A stretch of DNA of 31,335 bases from Promethearchaeota archaeon (lineage in GTDB: Archaea; Asgardarchaeota; Lokiarchaeia; Sigyniarchaeales; SOKP01): the NCBI GenBank assembly GCA_019894815.1, contig JAGXNU010000003.1, positions 1-31,335 of the forward strand. The letters are read 5' to 3'. A program made the translations under genes and the position numbers. Below the pieces are notes generated by a model. The model made no database searches. It saw nothing but the letters and a program-made list of their open reading frames with translations, and had not been told where the DNA came from. Shown here in pieces: positions 1 to 8,570 of this stretch (positions within the stretch are counted from its first letter, which is position 1; each line of letters opens with the position of its first letter).

Positions 1-2204
1 GAAGAGCACCAAATATTAAAACAGCTGTTCGAGCAGATGTAATAACGGAGCGTATTAGGCATGCTTTGGCAACCGGTAATTGGGTCGGAGGTAAGGCGGG
101 TGTTAGCCAATTACTGAATCGAACCAACCATGTGGGAACATTAAGCCATTTAAGAAGGGTTATTTCACCATTAAGTCGCAGTCAACCTCATTTTGAAGCT
201 CGAGATTTGCATCCGACACAATGGGGAAAAATTTGTCCAGCAGAAACTCCTGAAGGACCTAATTGTGGATTAGTTAAAAACTTGGGTTTAGCTTCAATAA
301 TTTCGGTAGGGGCAGATGAAAGGATAATTGAAAACATAATTATCGACTTAGGGGTTATTCCAATTAATGAAGTAAAAAACGTTAAAGGTGATAAATCCAA
401 AGTTTTCTTGAATGGTAAACTTGTAGGAATTCACCAACAATACAATCCATTCATTCGCCAATTACGAGAAAAACGAAGAAAAGGTGAAATAGGTCAACAT
501 GTTAACATCGGCTTTTACATTGATTCAAAAGAAATCCAAATTAATTGTGACGCTGGAAGAGCAACCAGACCACTTCTTGTAATCAAAAATAAAAAGTTAT
601 TGATTACAGGAGAAGATATTGATAAATTAAAACAAGGCAAGTATGTTTGGTCGGATTTGATTCAAAAAGGAGTAATCGAATATTTAGACGCAGAAGAAGA
701 AGAAAACGCATATATAGCAATGTTTGAGGAGGATATTTCTAATGAACACACTCATTTAGAAATTTCACCAGCAGCGATATTAGGTATCTGTGCTTCAATT
801 ATTCCATTCCCCGAACATAATCAATCACCTAGAAACACTTATGAAGCAGGAATGGTTAAACAAGCTTTAGGTTTGTTTGCGGCAAATATGCATTTAAGAT
901 TAGATACTCGTGGACATACACTTCATTACCCTCAACAAGCATTAGTAAAAACTAGTCCAATGGAGATAATAGGGATTAATAAACGTCCTTCAGGACAGAA
1001 CTTCATTATAGCAATGATGAGTTACGAGGGTTATAATATAGAGGATGCTATTGTTATCAATAAAGCTTCAATTGAAAGGGGTCTTGCGAGAAGTCATTTC
1101 TTCCGAACCTATGATGCTGAAGAAAGAAAATATCCAGGTGGGGAAGTTGATAAATTTGAGATTCCAGAAAGAGGCGTAAGAGGTTTCAAATCTGCTGAGT
1201 CTTATCGTTTACTATCAGAAGAGGATGGAATTATTGAGCCCGAAACAACTGTAGGTGGAGGTGATGTGCTCATAGGTAGAACTTCTCCTCCAAGATTTAT
1301 TAAATCATATGAAGAATTTGAATTAATGCAACCTAATAGACGTGAAACGTCAAAAAATATGAGACATAACGAGCAAGGAATAGTTGATACGGTAATCATC
1401 TCAGAAACTGTTGATGGAAATAAATTGGTTAAAATTAAGGTAAGAGATTTAAGGATACCTGAATTAGGAGATAAGTTTTCGTCACGCCATGGTCAAAAGG
1501 GTGTGCTTGGATTAGTTCAACCTCAAGAAGATTTGCCTTTTACTTCTAAAGGTGTGATTCCGGATATTATTGTCAATCCGCATGCCATGCCATCTAGAAT
1601 GACATTAGGTCAGCTTTTTGAAGGAATTAGCGGTAAGATCGCTTGTTCTACAGGAGAATTAGGAGATGCAACTGCTTTTGAATGGAAAGACATTACCAAA
1701 CTTCAAGATCAACTCGTACAAGCTGGTTTCGAATTTAATGGACGAGAAATAATGTATAACGGAATTACTGGAGAAAGGTATGAAGCAGGAATTTATTGTA
1801 CTCCAATTTACTACCAGAAACTGTACCATCTGGTTGCTGACAAACTTCATGCTCGAGCACGTGGTCCAGTACAAATTCTAACAAGACAACCTACCGAAGG
1901 TCGAGCAAGAGAAGGAGGATTAAGATTTGGAGAAATGGAGAGAGATTGTTTAGTAGGACATGGTTCTGCCTTGTTATTAAAAGAACGTCTGTTAGATGAA
2001 TCTGATAGAACTGTAATATTAGTCTGTGAAAAATGTGGATTGTTAGCTGTATATGATCGAAACCGGGATAAACGGTATTGTCCAGTGTGTGGTGAAGGAA
2101 CCATTATTTCTAAGGTTGTATGTTCATATGCATTTAAACTATTGTTACAAGAAATGATGTCATTAGGATTAGCACCACGTTTAAAATTGAAGGAAAAAAT
2201 ATAA
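1..2204 (+). CDS. rpoB: DNA-directed RNA polymerase subunit B, C-terminal part
   Basis: This is the second-largest subunit of archaeal RNA polymerase, which forms one side of the catalytic cleft. The gene is cut by the window edge: the frame is open from base 3 and already reads conserved RpoB sequence before the first possible start (TTG at 66), so that codon is not the true start. Visible hallmarks are the SHLRRV / SPLSRSQPHFEARDLHPTQWG block (about 140-225), the PEGPNCGLVKNL block (about 245-280), the active-site region GDKFSSRHGQKG (about 1467-1502), the EGRAREGGLRFGEMERD motif (about 1897-1950) and a C-terminal zinc ribbon with Cys codons at 2025, 2034, 2079 and 2088. Whether the gene is one polypeptide or the B' half of a split subunit cannot be told. 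No rpoA1 follows it, although rpoB-rpoA1-rpoA2 is the usual archaeal order; the next gene is convergent. Confidence 0.98.
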   Translation, partial: RAPNIKTAVRADVITERIRHALATGNWVGGKAGVSQLLNRTNHVGTLSHLRRVISPLSRSQPHFEARDLHPTQWGKICPAETPEGPNCGLVKNLGLASIISVGADERIIENIIIDLGVIPINEVKNVKGDKSKVFLNGKLVGIHQQYNPFIRQLREKRRKGEIGQHVNIGFYIDSKEIQINCDAGRATRPLLVIKNKKLLITGEDIDKLKQGKYVWSDLIQKGVIEYLDAEEEENAYIAMFEEDISNEHTHLEISPAAILGICASIIPFPEHNQSPRNTYEAGMVKQALGLFAANMHLRLDTRGHTLHYPQQALVKTSPMEIIGINKRPSGQNFIIAMMSYEGYNIEDAIVINKASIERGLARSHFFRTYDAEERKYPGGEVDKFEIPERGVRGFKSAESYRLLSEEDGIIEPETTVGGGDVLIGRTSPPRFIKSYEEFELMQPNRRETSKNMRHNEQGIVDTVIISETVDGNKLVKIKVRDLRIPELGDKFSSRHGQKGVLGLVQPQEDLPFTSKGVIPDIIVNPHAMPSRMTLGQLFEGISGKIACSTGELGDATAFEWKDITKLQDQLVQAGFEFNGREIMYNGITGERYEAGIYCTPIYYQKLYHLVADKLHARARGPVQILTRQPTEGRAREGGLRFGEMERDCLVGHGSALLLKERLLDESDRTVILVCEKCGLLAVYDRNRDKRYCPVCGEGTIISKVVCSYAFKLLLQEMMSLGLAPRLKLKEKI

Positions 2205-2268
2205 TTATTTATCTTTTAAATTACTTGATTTTATTATTTTAATTCTCACATACCAGTTTCAATTCTTC

Positions 2269-2279
2269 AAAAAAAAAAA
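2269..2279 (-). terminator. Oligo-U terminator of the minus-strand membrane gene
   Basis: Eleven consecutive A residues on the plus strand give a U11 run on the minus strand, directly after the TAA stop codon at 2280-2282. Archaeal RNA polymerase terminates at such oligo-U tracts without needing a hairpin. The 75-base gap also separates this gene from convergent rpoB. Confidence 0.55.
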
Positions 2280-2699
2280 TTAAATTCCAAATCCTAGGAA
2301 GGAATAAAGATCAGGTATCATTGTATACAAAAGGAACAAGAAGAATAACGTAGTTAAAGAAATCCATACGGCATGATCCCATGTGATGTCCAAGAAAAAT
2401 TTTACTAGGATTAAGATGATTAAGAATCCAATAATAGGTGTCAATTGAGGTAAATAGTTTACACCGCTGAATCTGATTAAATTACCTATTACACCTAATA
2501 CGCCACTGACTGCACCCAAAATTATCGGTATAATTAAGACACATATAAAAGCTAGGAGAATTATCAAGAATTTTTTATCAGATGCTTTAGTCTTGGAAGC
2601 GATTAGTAATACCGCTATGTAAATGATCAATGCTACAATTATAGTTGCAACTATCAACCATAAAACAAAAAAAAGTGTTGCTTCACCTTGAAATATCAT
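2280..2699 (-). CDS. Small integral membrane protein, about four TM helices
   Basis: I do not recognise a family. The 139-residue product is almost entirely hydrophobic. Likely membrane helices lie at residues of roughly 8-33, 43-66, 83-105 and 112-135, separated by short loops (a KTKASDKK loop after the first). There is no signal peptide distinct from the first helix, and no Cys or His cluster suggesting a cofactor. It starts with ATG at 2699, and an AT-rich stretch (2730-2750) could serve as its promoter. It is convergent with rpoB and lies behind another small minus-strand membrane gene; the 157-base gap between the two carries ATGAGATT repeats, so they may be separately controlled. Confidence 0.75.
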   Translation of the reverse strand: MIFQGEATLFFVLWLIVATIIVALIIYIAVLLIASKTKASDKKFLIILLAFICVLIIPIILGAVSGVLGVIGNLIRFSGVNYLPQLTPIIGFLIILILVKFFLDITWDHAVWISLTTLFFLFLLYTMIPDLYSFLGFGI

Positions 2700-2792
2700 T
2701 ACTTTTCACTCTTTTATTATTTTTTTGTATTATATTTTAATTTAAAAAGAAATACGTACCTTCTTTTTTAAATATTAACTCTTTTTTTTATT

Positions 2793-2823
2793 ATGAGATT
2801 ATGAGATTTAGTCTCATGAGATT
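2793..2823. repeat. Three ATGAGATT copies with an embedded inverted repeat
   Basis: ATGAGATT occurs at 2793, 2801 and 2816. The second copy also forms the inverted repeat ATGAGA-TTTAG-TCTCAT (2801-2817). The cluster lies upstream of the minus-strand membrane gene that starts at 2699 and just downstream of the one ending at 2857, so it could be an operator or a terminator hairpin. Function is inference. Confidence 0.5.
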
Positions 2824-2856
2824 TAATTTACAATAAAATAAAAGAAAATTATTCAC

Positions 2857-3084
2857 TCATATTCCAATACTAGTAAGGAAAAAGTGAGTTGCAAATCCTA
2901 GAAAGACAGAAGAAAACACAATTGATAATATAGTTAATTTCATTGATAATTCTCTGCCATATTTTGTGTAAAGGATTAGTACGACTACAGAAAAAATTCC
3001 TATCAATAAAAAAATCCACGCTAAGGTCCATAATGTTATTGAAGGTATTTCAAACTCATTAATTTGCATTATATTTAGAATCAT
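2857..3084 (-). CDS. Very small membrane protein, two TM helices
   Basis: This is a 75-residue unrecognised protein (ATG at 3084; a second ATG five codons in, at 3069, is an equally good start). After a short polar N-terminus come two hydrophobic segments at about residues 16-42 and 50-73, separated by the loop KYGRELSMK. The length and the two-helix hairpin fit a small accessory membrane subunit, but nothing in the sequence shows a function. It is in the same orientation as the four-helix protein at 2280-2699, and the two may be related in function. Confidence 0.6.
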   Translation of the reverse strand: MILNIMQINEFEIPSITLWTLAWIFLLIGIFSVVVLILYTKYGRELSMKLTILSIVFSSVFLGFATHFFLTSIGI

Positions 3085-3282
3085 TATAAATAGACTCGAA
3101 TTGTTATGATTATTATAACTTAACGTTTTATTTTTTTTTAAGTTTATTAATGTATAAGATTATTAATTTAGAAGAATAATGTGAAAAAGCAACCCATAAC
3201 TGCGCCTATTAATTAATTGTGTTTTTGATAAAATAATATAGATATTAATAAGTATAAATGAATAAAGTTTAAAGCAATGAGA

Positions 3283-3315
3283 ACTTGTTAATTTATATTT
3301 AATTTACTTGTTAAT
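3283..3315 (+). promoter_or_regulatory. Probable promoter flanked by a direct repeat
   Basis: A TATA-like element (ATTTATATTT, 3291-3300) is centred about 36 bases before the ATG at 3332, predicting a very short leader, as is common in archaea. The decamer ACTTGTTAAT occurs on both sides of the element, at 3283-3292 and 3306-3315, which is where a repressor site would sit. The TATA call is fair; the operator idea is inference. Confidence 0.4.
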
Positions 3316-3331
3316 ATAAAGAGAGTGTTAA

Positions 3332-4114
3332 ATGCACTATTTGAAGAAGCTGATAGAAAAACCTATTTTAGAAGCCCCCGCTCAACAGCATATGGATATT
3401 CATAGACATTTCTATAGATATTCACGTGGGGATTTCCTCGGACCAGCATTAAAAATTAGAACTACAAGTGGCAAAATTACACTTAAAGGAGCCCACGAAT
3501 ATGAGGATCTAATATTAGAATCAGTAGTAAATTCTATCGAAGATTCTATGAGTAACATTGAAATAAAGGGAAATCTAATTACAGGAAGTGATATTAGTAA
3601 AGACCTTACTAAATTAGGTTTTGATTGGAAGTTAAAAAAATCTACTGGGAAAACCAAGAATTATAAATCAGTTATATTAGATAACGTAACAAAAGATCAA
3701 TTATTGGCGGGTTTAGAATCCTTTCGCATCAATAGTTATTTTCTTATATCGTTTAATATTAATCCATCTTGTAAGATAACAACAACAAAAAATATTCCTC
3801 AACCTTCAAGAAAAACCCCAGAGGAGGATGATTTAAATAAACGAGTTCAATTTTGTACAGGTTATTTAAAAAATACTAAGAAAAATTTAGAATTCATTTT
3901 AGAATCAGCACTTTCAGATTTCAAATCAGAAATACCAGATAATTGGAAATCTATTTCAATTTTAAATAATTATAAGATAACTGAGATTGTAACACCAAAA
4001 GATATAAAAGATTCCCGTTTATTGCGTATTTTTGCAATACGGAAGGGTAAAATGATACGTTCAGTTGAAATAGACGATGAGGTTTATGAAAAGCAATATG
4101 ATATTGTAGTTTAA
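3332..4114 (+). CDS. Unrecognised conserved-looking protein upstream of TFE
   Basis: The 260-residue soluble protein matches no family I can name. The N-terminal half (residues 1-60) contains a His/Tyr-rich stretch (HMDIHRHFYRYSRGD) followed by a predicted beta-rich segment. The region around 115-150 reads as alternating strands and helices, followed by a charged linker (RKTPEEDDLNK) and a helical region that ends in beta strands. There are no membrane segments or zinc motifs. It sits 56 bases before TFE on the same strand, with a promoter only in front of this gene, so the two are probably co-transcribed. That context suggests, without showing it, a role near transcription or RNA metabolism. 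Confidence 0.8.
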   Translation: MHYLKKLIEKPILEAPAQQHMDIHRHFYRYSRGDFLGPALKIRTTSGKITLKGAHEYEDLILESVVNSIEDSMSNIEIKGNLITGSDISKDLTKLGFDWKLKKSTGKTKNYKSVILDNVTKDQLLAGLESFRINSYFLISFNINPSCKITTTKNIPQPSRKTPEEDDLNKRVQFCTGYLKNTKKNLEFILESALSDFKSEIPDNWKSISILNNYKITEIVTPKDIKDSRLLRIFAIRKGKMIRSVEIDDEVYEKQYDIVV

Positions 4115-4170
4115 TATAACACGAAAATTTAATTTTTAAGAAATATTCACACAATAGTGAAAAAAAAATA

Positions 4171-4755
4171 ATGCCTGAAAAAGAATTGAATCCTCTATTG
4201 AGCTCATTTCTATACATCATAGGAGGGGATGTAGCAATTGAAGTAGGTATTGAGCTCCTAAATTCTGAGAATAAAGATATTACTGATGAAGATATAACAG
4301 AAAACATCAAACAAAGATTAGAGGGGAGCGAAGTAGATTTTGAACCAGATGATACTGAAATCTTGAAATTGAATACAGTTCGGAAGACTTTATATAAATT
4401 ATATAGTGAAAAATTAGCTCAATTTAGAAGGATTCGTGATAAATCAACTGGTTGGTTTATATATTATTGGTGGCACGAGTTTGAGAGGATAGAAGAAATT
4501 TTAGGTGAAAAAAAAAAATTAAATGAAAGAAAACTACGAGAACGACTCCAATATGAAGAAGATAATTATTTTTTTACCTGTCAAAATTGTAATGATCAAA
4601 ATGTAAAATATATTTTTGAACAAGCTTTCGAATTTAATTTTAGGTGTCCAGAATGTAGTGGTCCCTTAGAAGCACAAAATAATCAAGAAATTATCCAGTT
4701 CTTAAAGGAGAAAATTACCCTAAATCAAAAAATTAAATTAACTAAAGACATTTAA
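4171..4755 (+). CDS. tfe: Transcription factor E (TFE, TFIIE-alpha homologue)
   Basis: TFE helps open promoter DNA and stabilises the open complex with TBP, TFB and RNA polymerase. The 194-residue product has the family layout. An N-terminal winged-helix domain (about residues 5-95) includes the typical run TVRKTLYKLYSEKLAQFRRIRD and GWFIYYWW. A charged helix (about 100-130) follows, then a zinc ribbon with Cys137, Cys140, Cys159 and Cys162. Length is normal for archaeal TFE. It overlaps no neighbour; MBF1 converges on it with only six bases between the stops, so the two transcripts end in each other's 3' region. The beta subunit is not in the window. Confidence 0.95.
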   Translation: MPEKELNPLLSSFLYIIGGDVAIEVGIELLNSENKDITDEDITENIKQRLEGSEVDFEPDDTEILKLNTVRKTLYKLYSEKLAQFRRIRDKSTGWFIYYWWHEFERIEEILGEKKKLNERKLRERLQYEEDNYFFTCQNCNDQNVKYIFEQAFEFNFRCPECSGPLEAQNNQEIIQFLKEKITLNQKIKLTKDI

Positions 4756-4761
4756 TATAGA

Positions 4762-5295
4762 TTATTTTTTCTTTTTTACAAATGCCATATCTCCTAACGA
4801 TGTTCCTGAAGATTTTTTCATATATTTACCTACTTGAGCAGATGTATCTATAATTTCTGATGTTGTAATTAATTTAATTCCATATACTTTCTCTATTTTT
4901 TTAGCTAATTTGATAGAAGGTTTTACTTTACCCGTTTCGATCCTTCTAAGTAATGAGGGTTTTTCATTCAATTTTTGTGCGAATTGATCTTGATTTAATC
5001 CCAATGATTGTCTAATTTTTCGTATTTTAATGGTATAATCTTCGACAATTTCAAGTTCTCTTTGTGGTTCAATTCGAGATCTTATAGATTTTGTATTAGA
5101 CATTTTTCTAAATTGTTCTACCTTTCGTTGGGGTGTAGAAGGTGTTTTTTTTACTATCTTTTTTCCATGTTGGGCACAATTTTGACATACTGTTATTTTT
5201 GCACCCTCTATTATAACTTTAATCCCTTTTCCCCAAATTATGCTTCCACAAATCTGACACTCTTTATCCGTGTCGTCTATTCTTTTACTGCTCAT
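4762..5295 (-). CDS. mbf1: Multiprotein bridging factor 1-like protein (MBF1)
   Basis: MBF1 is a small helix-turn-helix protein conserved in archaea and eukaryotes; archaeal forms associate with ribosomes, eukaryotic ones also bridge activators to TBP. The 177-residue product has the archaeal architecture: an N-terminal zinc ribbon (Cys13, Cys16, Cys37, Cys40), a basic linker (about 45-75), and a Cro/C1-type HTH at about residues 88-145 with the core LNQDQFAQKLNEKPSLLRRIE and GKVKPSIKLAKKIEK. The C-terminal tail is basic. It starts with ATG at 5295 and is divergent from PAN, with a 234-base AT-rich intergenic region shared by the two promoters. It is convergent with TFE. Confidence 0.94.
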   Translation of the reverse strand: MSSKRIDDTDKECQICGSIIWGKGIKVIIEGAKITVCQNCAQHGKKIVKKTPSTPQRKVEQFRKMSNTKSIRSRIEPQRELEIVEDYTIKIRKIRQSLGLNQDQFAQKLNEKPSLLRRIETGKVKPSIKLAKKIEKVYGIKLITTSEIIDTSAQVGKYMKKSSGTSLGDMAFVKKKK

Positions 5296-5529
5296 AAAAT
5301 AACCTCGTGTTCAAAAATATTAAAGGATGTGAATATAATTATAAAATCTCTTCAAGAACTCTTATATTTTTCGGTTTTAAAGCGAAGTTCATTATAAAAT
5401 ATAACCAATAAATTTTTTAGATATCTCCTTTTTTTGATATTTAGAGAAGACCTTAAATTTAAATGAATAAAAGTTTATTATTAAAATAGCTTTAATAAAA
5501 ATACAAAACATACTTGGGGTCAATATTTT

Positions 5530-6741
5530 ATGACTGTTACTGAAGGTAAAAAAAAGAAAAGAGAGGAAACGAAGGATGGAGAATATCTAATCACATATAC
5601 TAGACATCTGGAAAAAAGACTTCGTAATTTAGAGACTGAAAAACAGTTATTAGATGCAGAACGTATGAGATTAGAACAAGAACTAAATGGTTTAAGGAAC
5701 GAAATTGATAGACTGAGAGAACCTCCGTTAGTTTCTGCTACTATTATTGATTTACTTGATGATAATGGCAAAGTTATTGTTAAAAGTTCCACGGGACCCA
5801 GTTTCGTAGTAAATGCAAGTCGGAAAGTCAAAAATGAAAAATTAACTCCAGGAATGAGAGTTGCTCTAAATCAAAGAACTTTTGCCATCATGGAAATATT
5901 ACCTTTAAAATTGGATCCATTTGTTAAGGGCATGGAAGTTATCGATTCTATCCCTGATATATCATATCAAGATATTGGAGGTTTGGCAGATCAACTCCTA
6001 GAAGTTAGAGAAACTGTTGAATTACCATTAAAACGACCAGATTTATTTGAGAAAATTGGAATTGAACCTCCAAAGGGTGTATTATTATATGGTCCCCCTG
6101 GTACAGGTAAAACTTTAGTTGCAAAGGCTATAGCTCATGAAACTGAAGCAACTTTTATTAGAATTATCGGATCCGAATTAGTTCAAAAATTCATTGGAGA
6201 AGGTGCTAGATTAGTTAGAGAAATCTTTAATATGGCTAAGAAAAAAGCCCCAACGATTCTATTTATAGATGAATTAGATGCAATTGGATCTCAAAGACTA
6301 AAAATAGCAACATCAGGAGATCGTGAAGTTCAAAGGACGTTAATGCAATTATTAAGCGAATTAGATGGTTTTGAACAACGAGGAGATGTAAAAATTATTG
6401 GCGCAACGAATAGAGTAGATATTTTAGATCCAGCTTTATTGAGACCTGGTAGATTTGATCGGATGATCGACTTTCCAATACCAAATGAAGAGGCACGTAA
6501 TTCGATTTTTAAAATTCACACTAGATCTCTTAATATAAATGAAAAGATTAACATAAAAAGGCTTGTAGATTTAACTGAAGGCGCTACTGGTGCTGATATT
6601 AAAGCGATATGTACAGAAGCTGGAATGTTTGCAATTCGAAAAGAAGCTGAAGCAATTTATGAAACTGATTTCATAGATGCTGTTGAAAAAGTGATGGCTA
6701 AAGTAAGGGGTAAGGGAAACGATTTCAGACTATATTCATAA
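5530..6741 (+). CDS. pan: Proteasome-activating nucleotidase (PAN)
   Basis: PAN is the hexameric AAA+ ATPase that unfolds substrates and feeds them into the archaeal 20S proteasome. The 403-residue protein shows every expected part. It has an N-terminal coiled coil (about residues 18-60) and an OB-fold domain (about 68-130). The AAA+ module carries Walker A GPPGTGKT (about 188-195), Walker B ILFIDELDAIG (about 242-252) and the RPGRFDR arginine-finger region (about 309-315). The last three residues are Leu-Tyr-Ser, a hydrophobic-Tyr-X motif that docks into the proteasome alpha ring and opens its gate. Length is usual for PAN. It is followed at 57 bases by the PUA-domain gene and then NAC, all on the same strand, an arrangement that links protein quality control with translation. 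Confidence 0.97.
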   Translation: MTVTEGKKKKREETKDGEYLITYTRHLEKRLRNLETEKQLLDAERMRLEQELNGLRNEIDRLREPPLVSATIIDLLDDNGKVIVKSSTGPSFVVNASRKVKNEKLTPGMRVALNQRTFAIMEILPLKLDPFVKGMEVIDSIPDISYQDIGGLADQLLEVRETVELPLKRPDLFEKIGIEPPKGVLLYGPPGTGKTLVAKAIAHETEATFIRIIGSELVQKFIGEGARLVREIFNMAKKKAPTILFIDELDAIGSQRLKIATSGDREVQRTLMQLLSELDGFEQRGDVKIIGATNRVDILDPALLRPGRFDRMIDFPIPNEEARNSIFKIHTRSLNINEKINIKRLVDLTEGATGADIKAICTEAGMFAIRKEAEAIYETDFIDAVEKVMAKVRGKGNDFRLYS

Positions 6742-6798
6742 TCGTTGTATGAATGATAAAAAACTTATTTTATCTTTAATCATTTAAACCATTGAAAT

Positions 6799-7290
6799 AT
6801 GAAAAATTCTTCTTCTTTTCTCATTTTAAGAAAAATAAGAGCTATTTCAGATTATCAATTTGGACCTGCGATAACAGATGTTCTTTTCGATAATCCAGAT
6901 AGTATTCATTTAATTTTTTCCAAGAATACGGGTAAAATGAAACATATTTACGAAAAAGACGAAATTCTATTAAATTATCGTCCAAAAATCGGATTATTTA
7001 CATTAACCTTTCATTCAGCATCAAAATTAATATCTAAATTACCCATACCTGAAATGAGAGCTATAGTTTTAAGTGATATTTCTGAATTCATTCGAAAAGG
7101 TCGAAATGTCTTCTGTAAACATTTACAAGAAATTGATACCAAATTACGACCATTAGATGAGGTTATTGTAGTGAATCAAGAAGATGAGATACTAGCCATA
7201 GGTAGGTTATTGCTACCAATTCTATATATTAAAACCTTTAACACGGGTATTGCAATCAATGTTCGAAAAGGTAATAAATCAAAATTATAA
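6799..7290 (+). CDS. PUA-domain RNA-binding protein
   Basis: The 163-residue product ends in a PUA domain (about residues 80-158). It carries the strand pattern LRPLDEVIVVNQEDEILAIG and a closing GIAINVRKG, very like the C-terminal domain of archaeosine tRNA-guanine transglycosylase. The N-terminal half resembles the pre-PUA region of such proteins. No catalytic domain is present, so it is an RNA-binding protein, probably acting on tRNA or the ribosome; the target is unknown. It lies between PAN and NAC, with a 51-base gap to NAC, so co-transcription is likely. PUA proteins next to NAC are, as far as I recall, also found in other archaea. Confidence 0.85.
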   Translation: MKNSSSFLILRKIRAISDYQFGPAITDVLFDNPDSIHLIFSKNTGKMKHIYEKDEILLNYRPKIGLFTLTFHSASKLISKLPIPEMRAIVLSDISEFIRKGRNVFCKHLQEIDTKLRPLDEVIVVNQEDEILAIGRLLLPILYIKTFNTGIAINVRKGNKSKL

Positions 7291-7341
7291 AGCTCAATTA
7301 ATTATATCAAATAATAAATATCAAATTATCTTGTGATTATA

Positions 7342-7815
7342 ATGGTTAAATTACCAAAAGACTTACAAAATAAGGAAAAAAGTAAACCGAAAAGACCACA
7401 AGCAGTTAAACAAAGGGAAAGCTCACAAGCAGGATCCCGACAGATGCGTAGACGCATGCAACAACAAGGAATAGATATGGACCAAATTGACGCAACACGA
7501 GTGATTATTGAAGGACCTGATAAAACTCTCATTATTGATCAACCAGAAGTCATTTTAATGAAACAAATGGGACAAGAGATTTATCAAGTGATTGGGGATG
7601 CTCACGAAGCGTCTCAAGGAGAAGAAGTAATCATTGAATCAGATCAAGATGAGGAATTATTATCCCAAGATGGAGTAAAAACAAATATCACTGAAAATGA
7701 TGTGATGTTAGTAGCTACCCAAGCAAATGTTGATACTGAAGAAGCACGTGCAGTATTAACTGATTGCGAGGGAGATATTGCAAAAGCCATTTTATTTTTA
7801 AAAAATCGTCCATAA
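7342..7815 (+). CDS. nac: Nascent polypeptide-associated complex protein (NAC-alpha)
   Basis: NAC binds at the ribosome exit tunnel and shields emerging chains; the archaeal protein forms a homodimer. I take ATG at 7342 as the start rather than the in-frame GTG at 7333, because MVKLPKDLQ is a natural N-terminus. The product is 157 residues. A basic N-terminal ribosome-binding tail with MRRRMQQQGIDMDQIDATRVII is followed by the NAC beta-barrel (about 50-100). An acidic linker and a C-terminal UBA domain come next (about 118-157: ITENDVMLVATQANVDTEEA followed by ILFLKN). Length is slightly above the archaeal norm because of the acidic linker. Confidence 0.96.
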   Translation: MVKLPKDLQNKEKSKPKRPQAVKQRESSQAGSRQMRRRMQQQGIDMDQIDATRVIIEGPDKTLIIDQPEVILMKQMGQEIYQVIGDAHEASQGEEVIIESDQDEELLSQDGVKTNITENDVMLVATQANVDTEEARAVLTDCEGDIAKAILFLKNRP

Positions 7816-7886
7816 TATAATAGCAAAAAAAAAAAGTTAAGAATCATAAACAATTTAACACACATAACTCATACGGTTTAAAAAAT

Positions 7887-8240
7887 ATGTCAAGTGTAAA
7901 GAAAAAAAGACCCTCTCCTACTGATTCAGGTATTGAAGAGGATATTGTATTTGAAAAAATTATCCAATTTACGGGTTGGATCTTTTTACTTGCGATCATG
8001 GTATTCTTAGGAGCATGGTTTATTTTAGATTATGCCATGAACTTAATTGAAATTGTACTTGAAGCCCCAGTATTTGCAATTATATTATTTTTAGGGATAA
8101 ATTCTGCAATTAGTTTTGGTTTATCCTCTGTGATTAAAAGTAATAGGGATCTAAAGAAGAAATATTATTATGATTGGTTAATTGGGGAATTACTAATCTG
8201 CTTGTTTGCTATTTTCTCTGTTGCGGCATATCAATGGTAA
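7887..8240 (+). CDS. Small membrane protein, three TM helices
   Basis: This is an unrecognised 117-residue protein. A charged N-terminus (residues 1-24) precedes hydrophobic helices at about 28-48, 55-80 and 95-115, with a basic loop SNRDLKKKYYYD before the last. It follows NAC on the same strand after 71 bases. A link to membrane targeting of nascent chains is possible from the position but is not shown by the sequence. It is convergent with the cupin gene, with six bases between the stop codons. Confidence 0.7.
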   Translation: MSSVKKKRPSPTDSGIEEDIVFEKIIQFTGWIFLLAIMVFLGAWFILDYAMNLIEIVLEAPVFAIILFLGINSAISFGLSSVIKSNRDLKKKYYYDWLIGELLICLFAIFSVAAYQW

Positions 8241-8246
8241 GGTTTA

Positions 8247-8570
8247 CTATTTATAATCATTTCTCGCAGGATTAAATATATCAATAAGTTCCGAATCTTC
8301 GAGTATAAACGCTCCGTGTTTTTCATTTGAGTTAAAAATATAACTATCTCCCTCTTGTGCAATAAATTCTGATTTTTCTGTAAAGAAACGCAATTTTCCT
8401 TGAATAACATAACCAACTTGATGTTGTTCGTGGGAGTGTAATGGGACTTCAGAGCCTTTTTCAAGATAAAAATGACAGAGCATTAAATCCTCATTGTAAG
8501 TTAAAGTCCTTCTGAATATTCCATCTAAAGCTTTTACTGCTTGGATATCTTTCTTACTAATTTTATTCAT
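8247..8570 (-). CDS. Small single-domain cupin
   Basis: The 107-residue protein is a stand-alone cupin barrel. The first cupin motif is readable as VPLHSHEQHQVGYVIQGKLRF (two His, a Gln where many cupins have Glu, and a conserved Gly) and the second as EGDSYIFNSNEKHGAFI with its His. The metal site therefore has at least three His, enough for a mononuclear metal. Such small cupins bind sugars or small ligands, or act as isomerases or dioxygenases; which one cannot be told. It starts with ATG at 8570, and no partner gene is adjacent on its strand. Confidence 0.88.
   Translation of the reverse strand: MNKISKKDIQAVKALDGIFRRTLTYNEDLMLCHFYLEKGSEVPLHSHEQHQVGYVIQGKLRFFTEKSEFIAQEGDSYIFNSNEKHGAFILEDSELIDIFNPARNDYK

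Noticed and set aside
5008..5397. 129-residue plus-strand frame
   Set aside because: It is antisense to MBF1 and the intergenic promoter region; its sequence is Phe/Tyr/Ser-rich without any domain.
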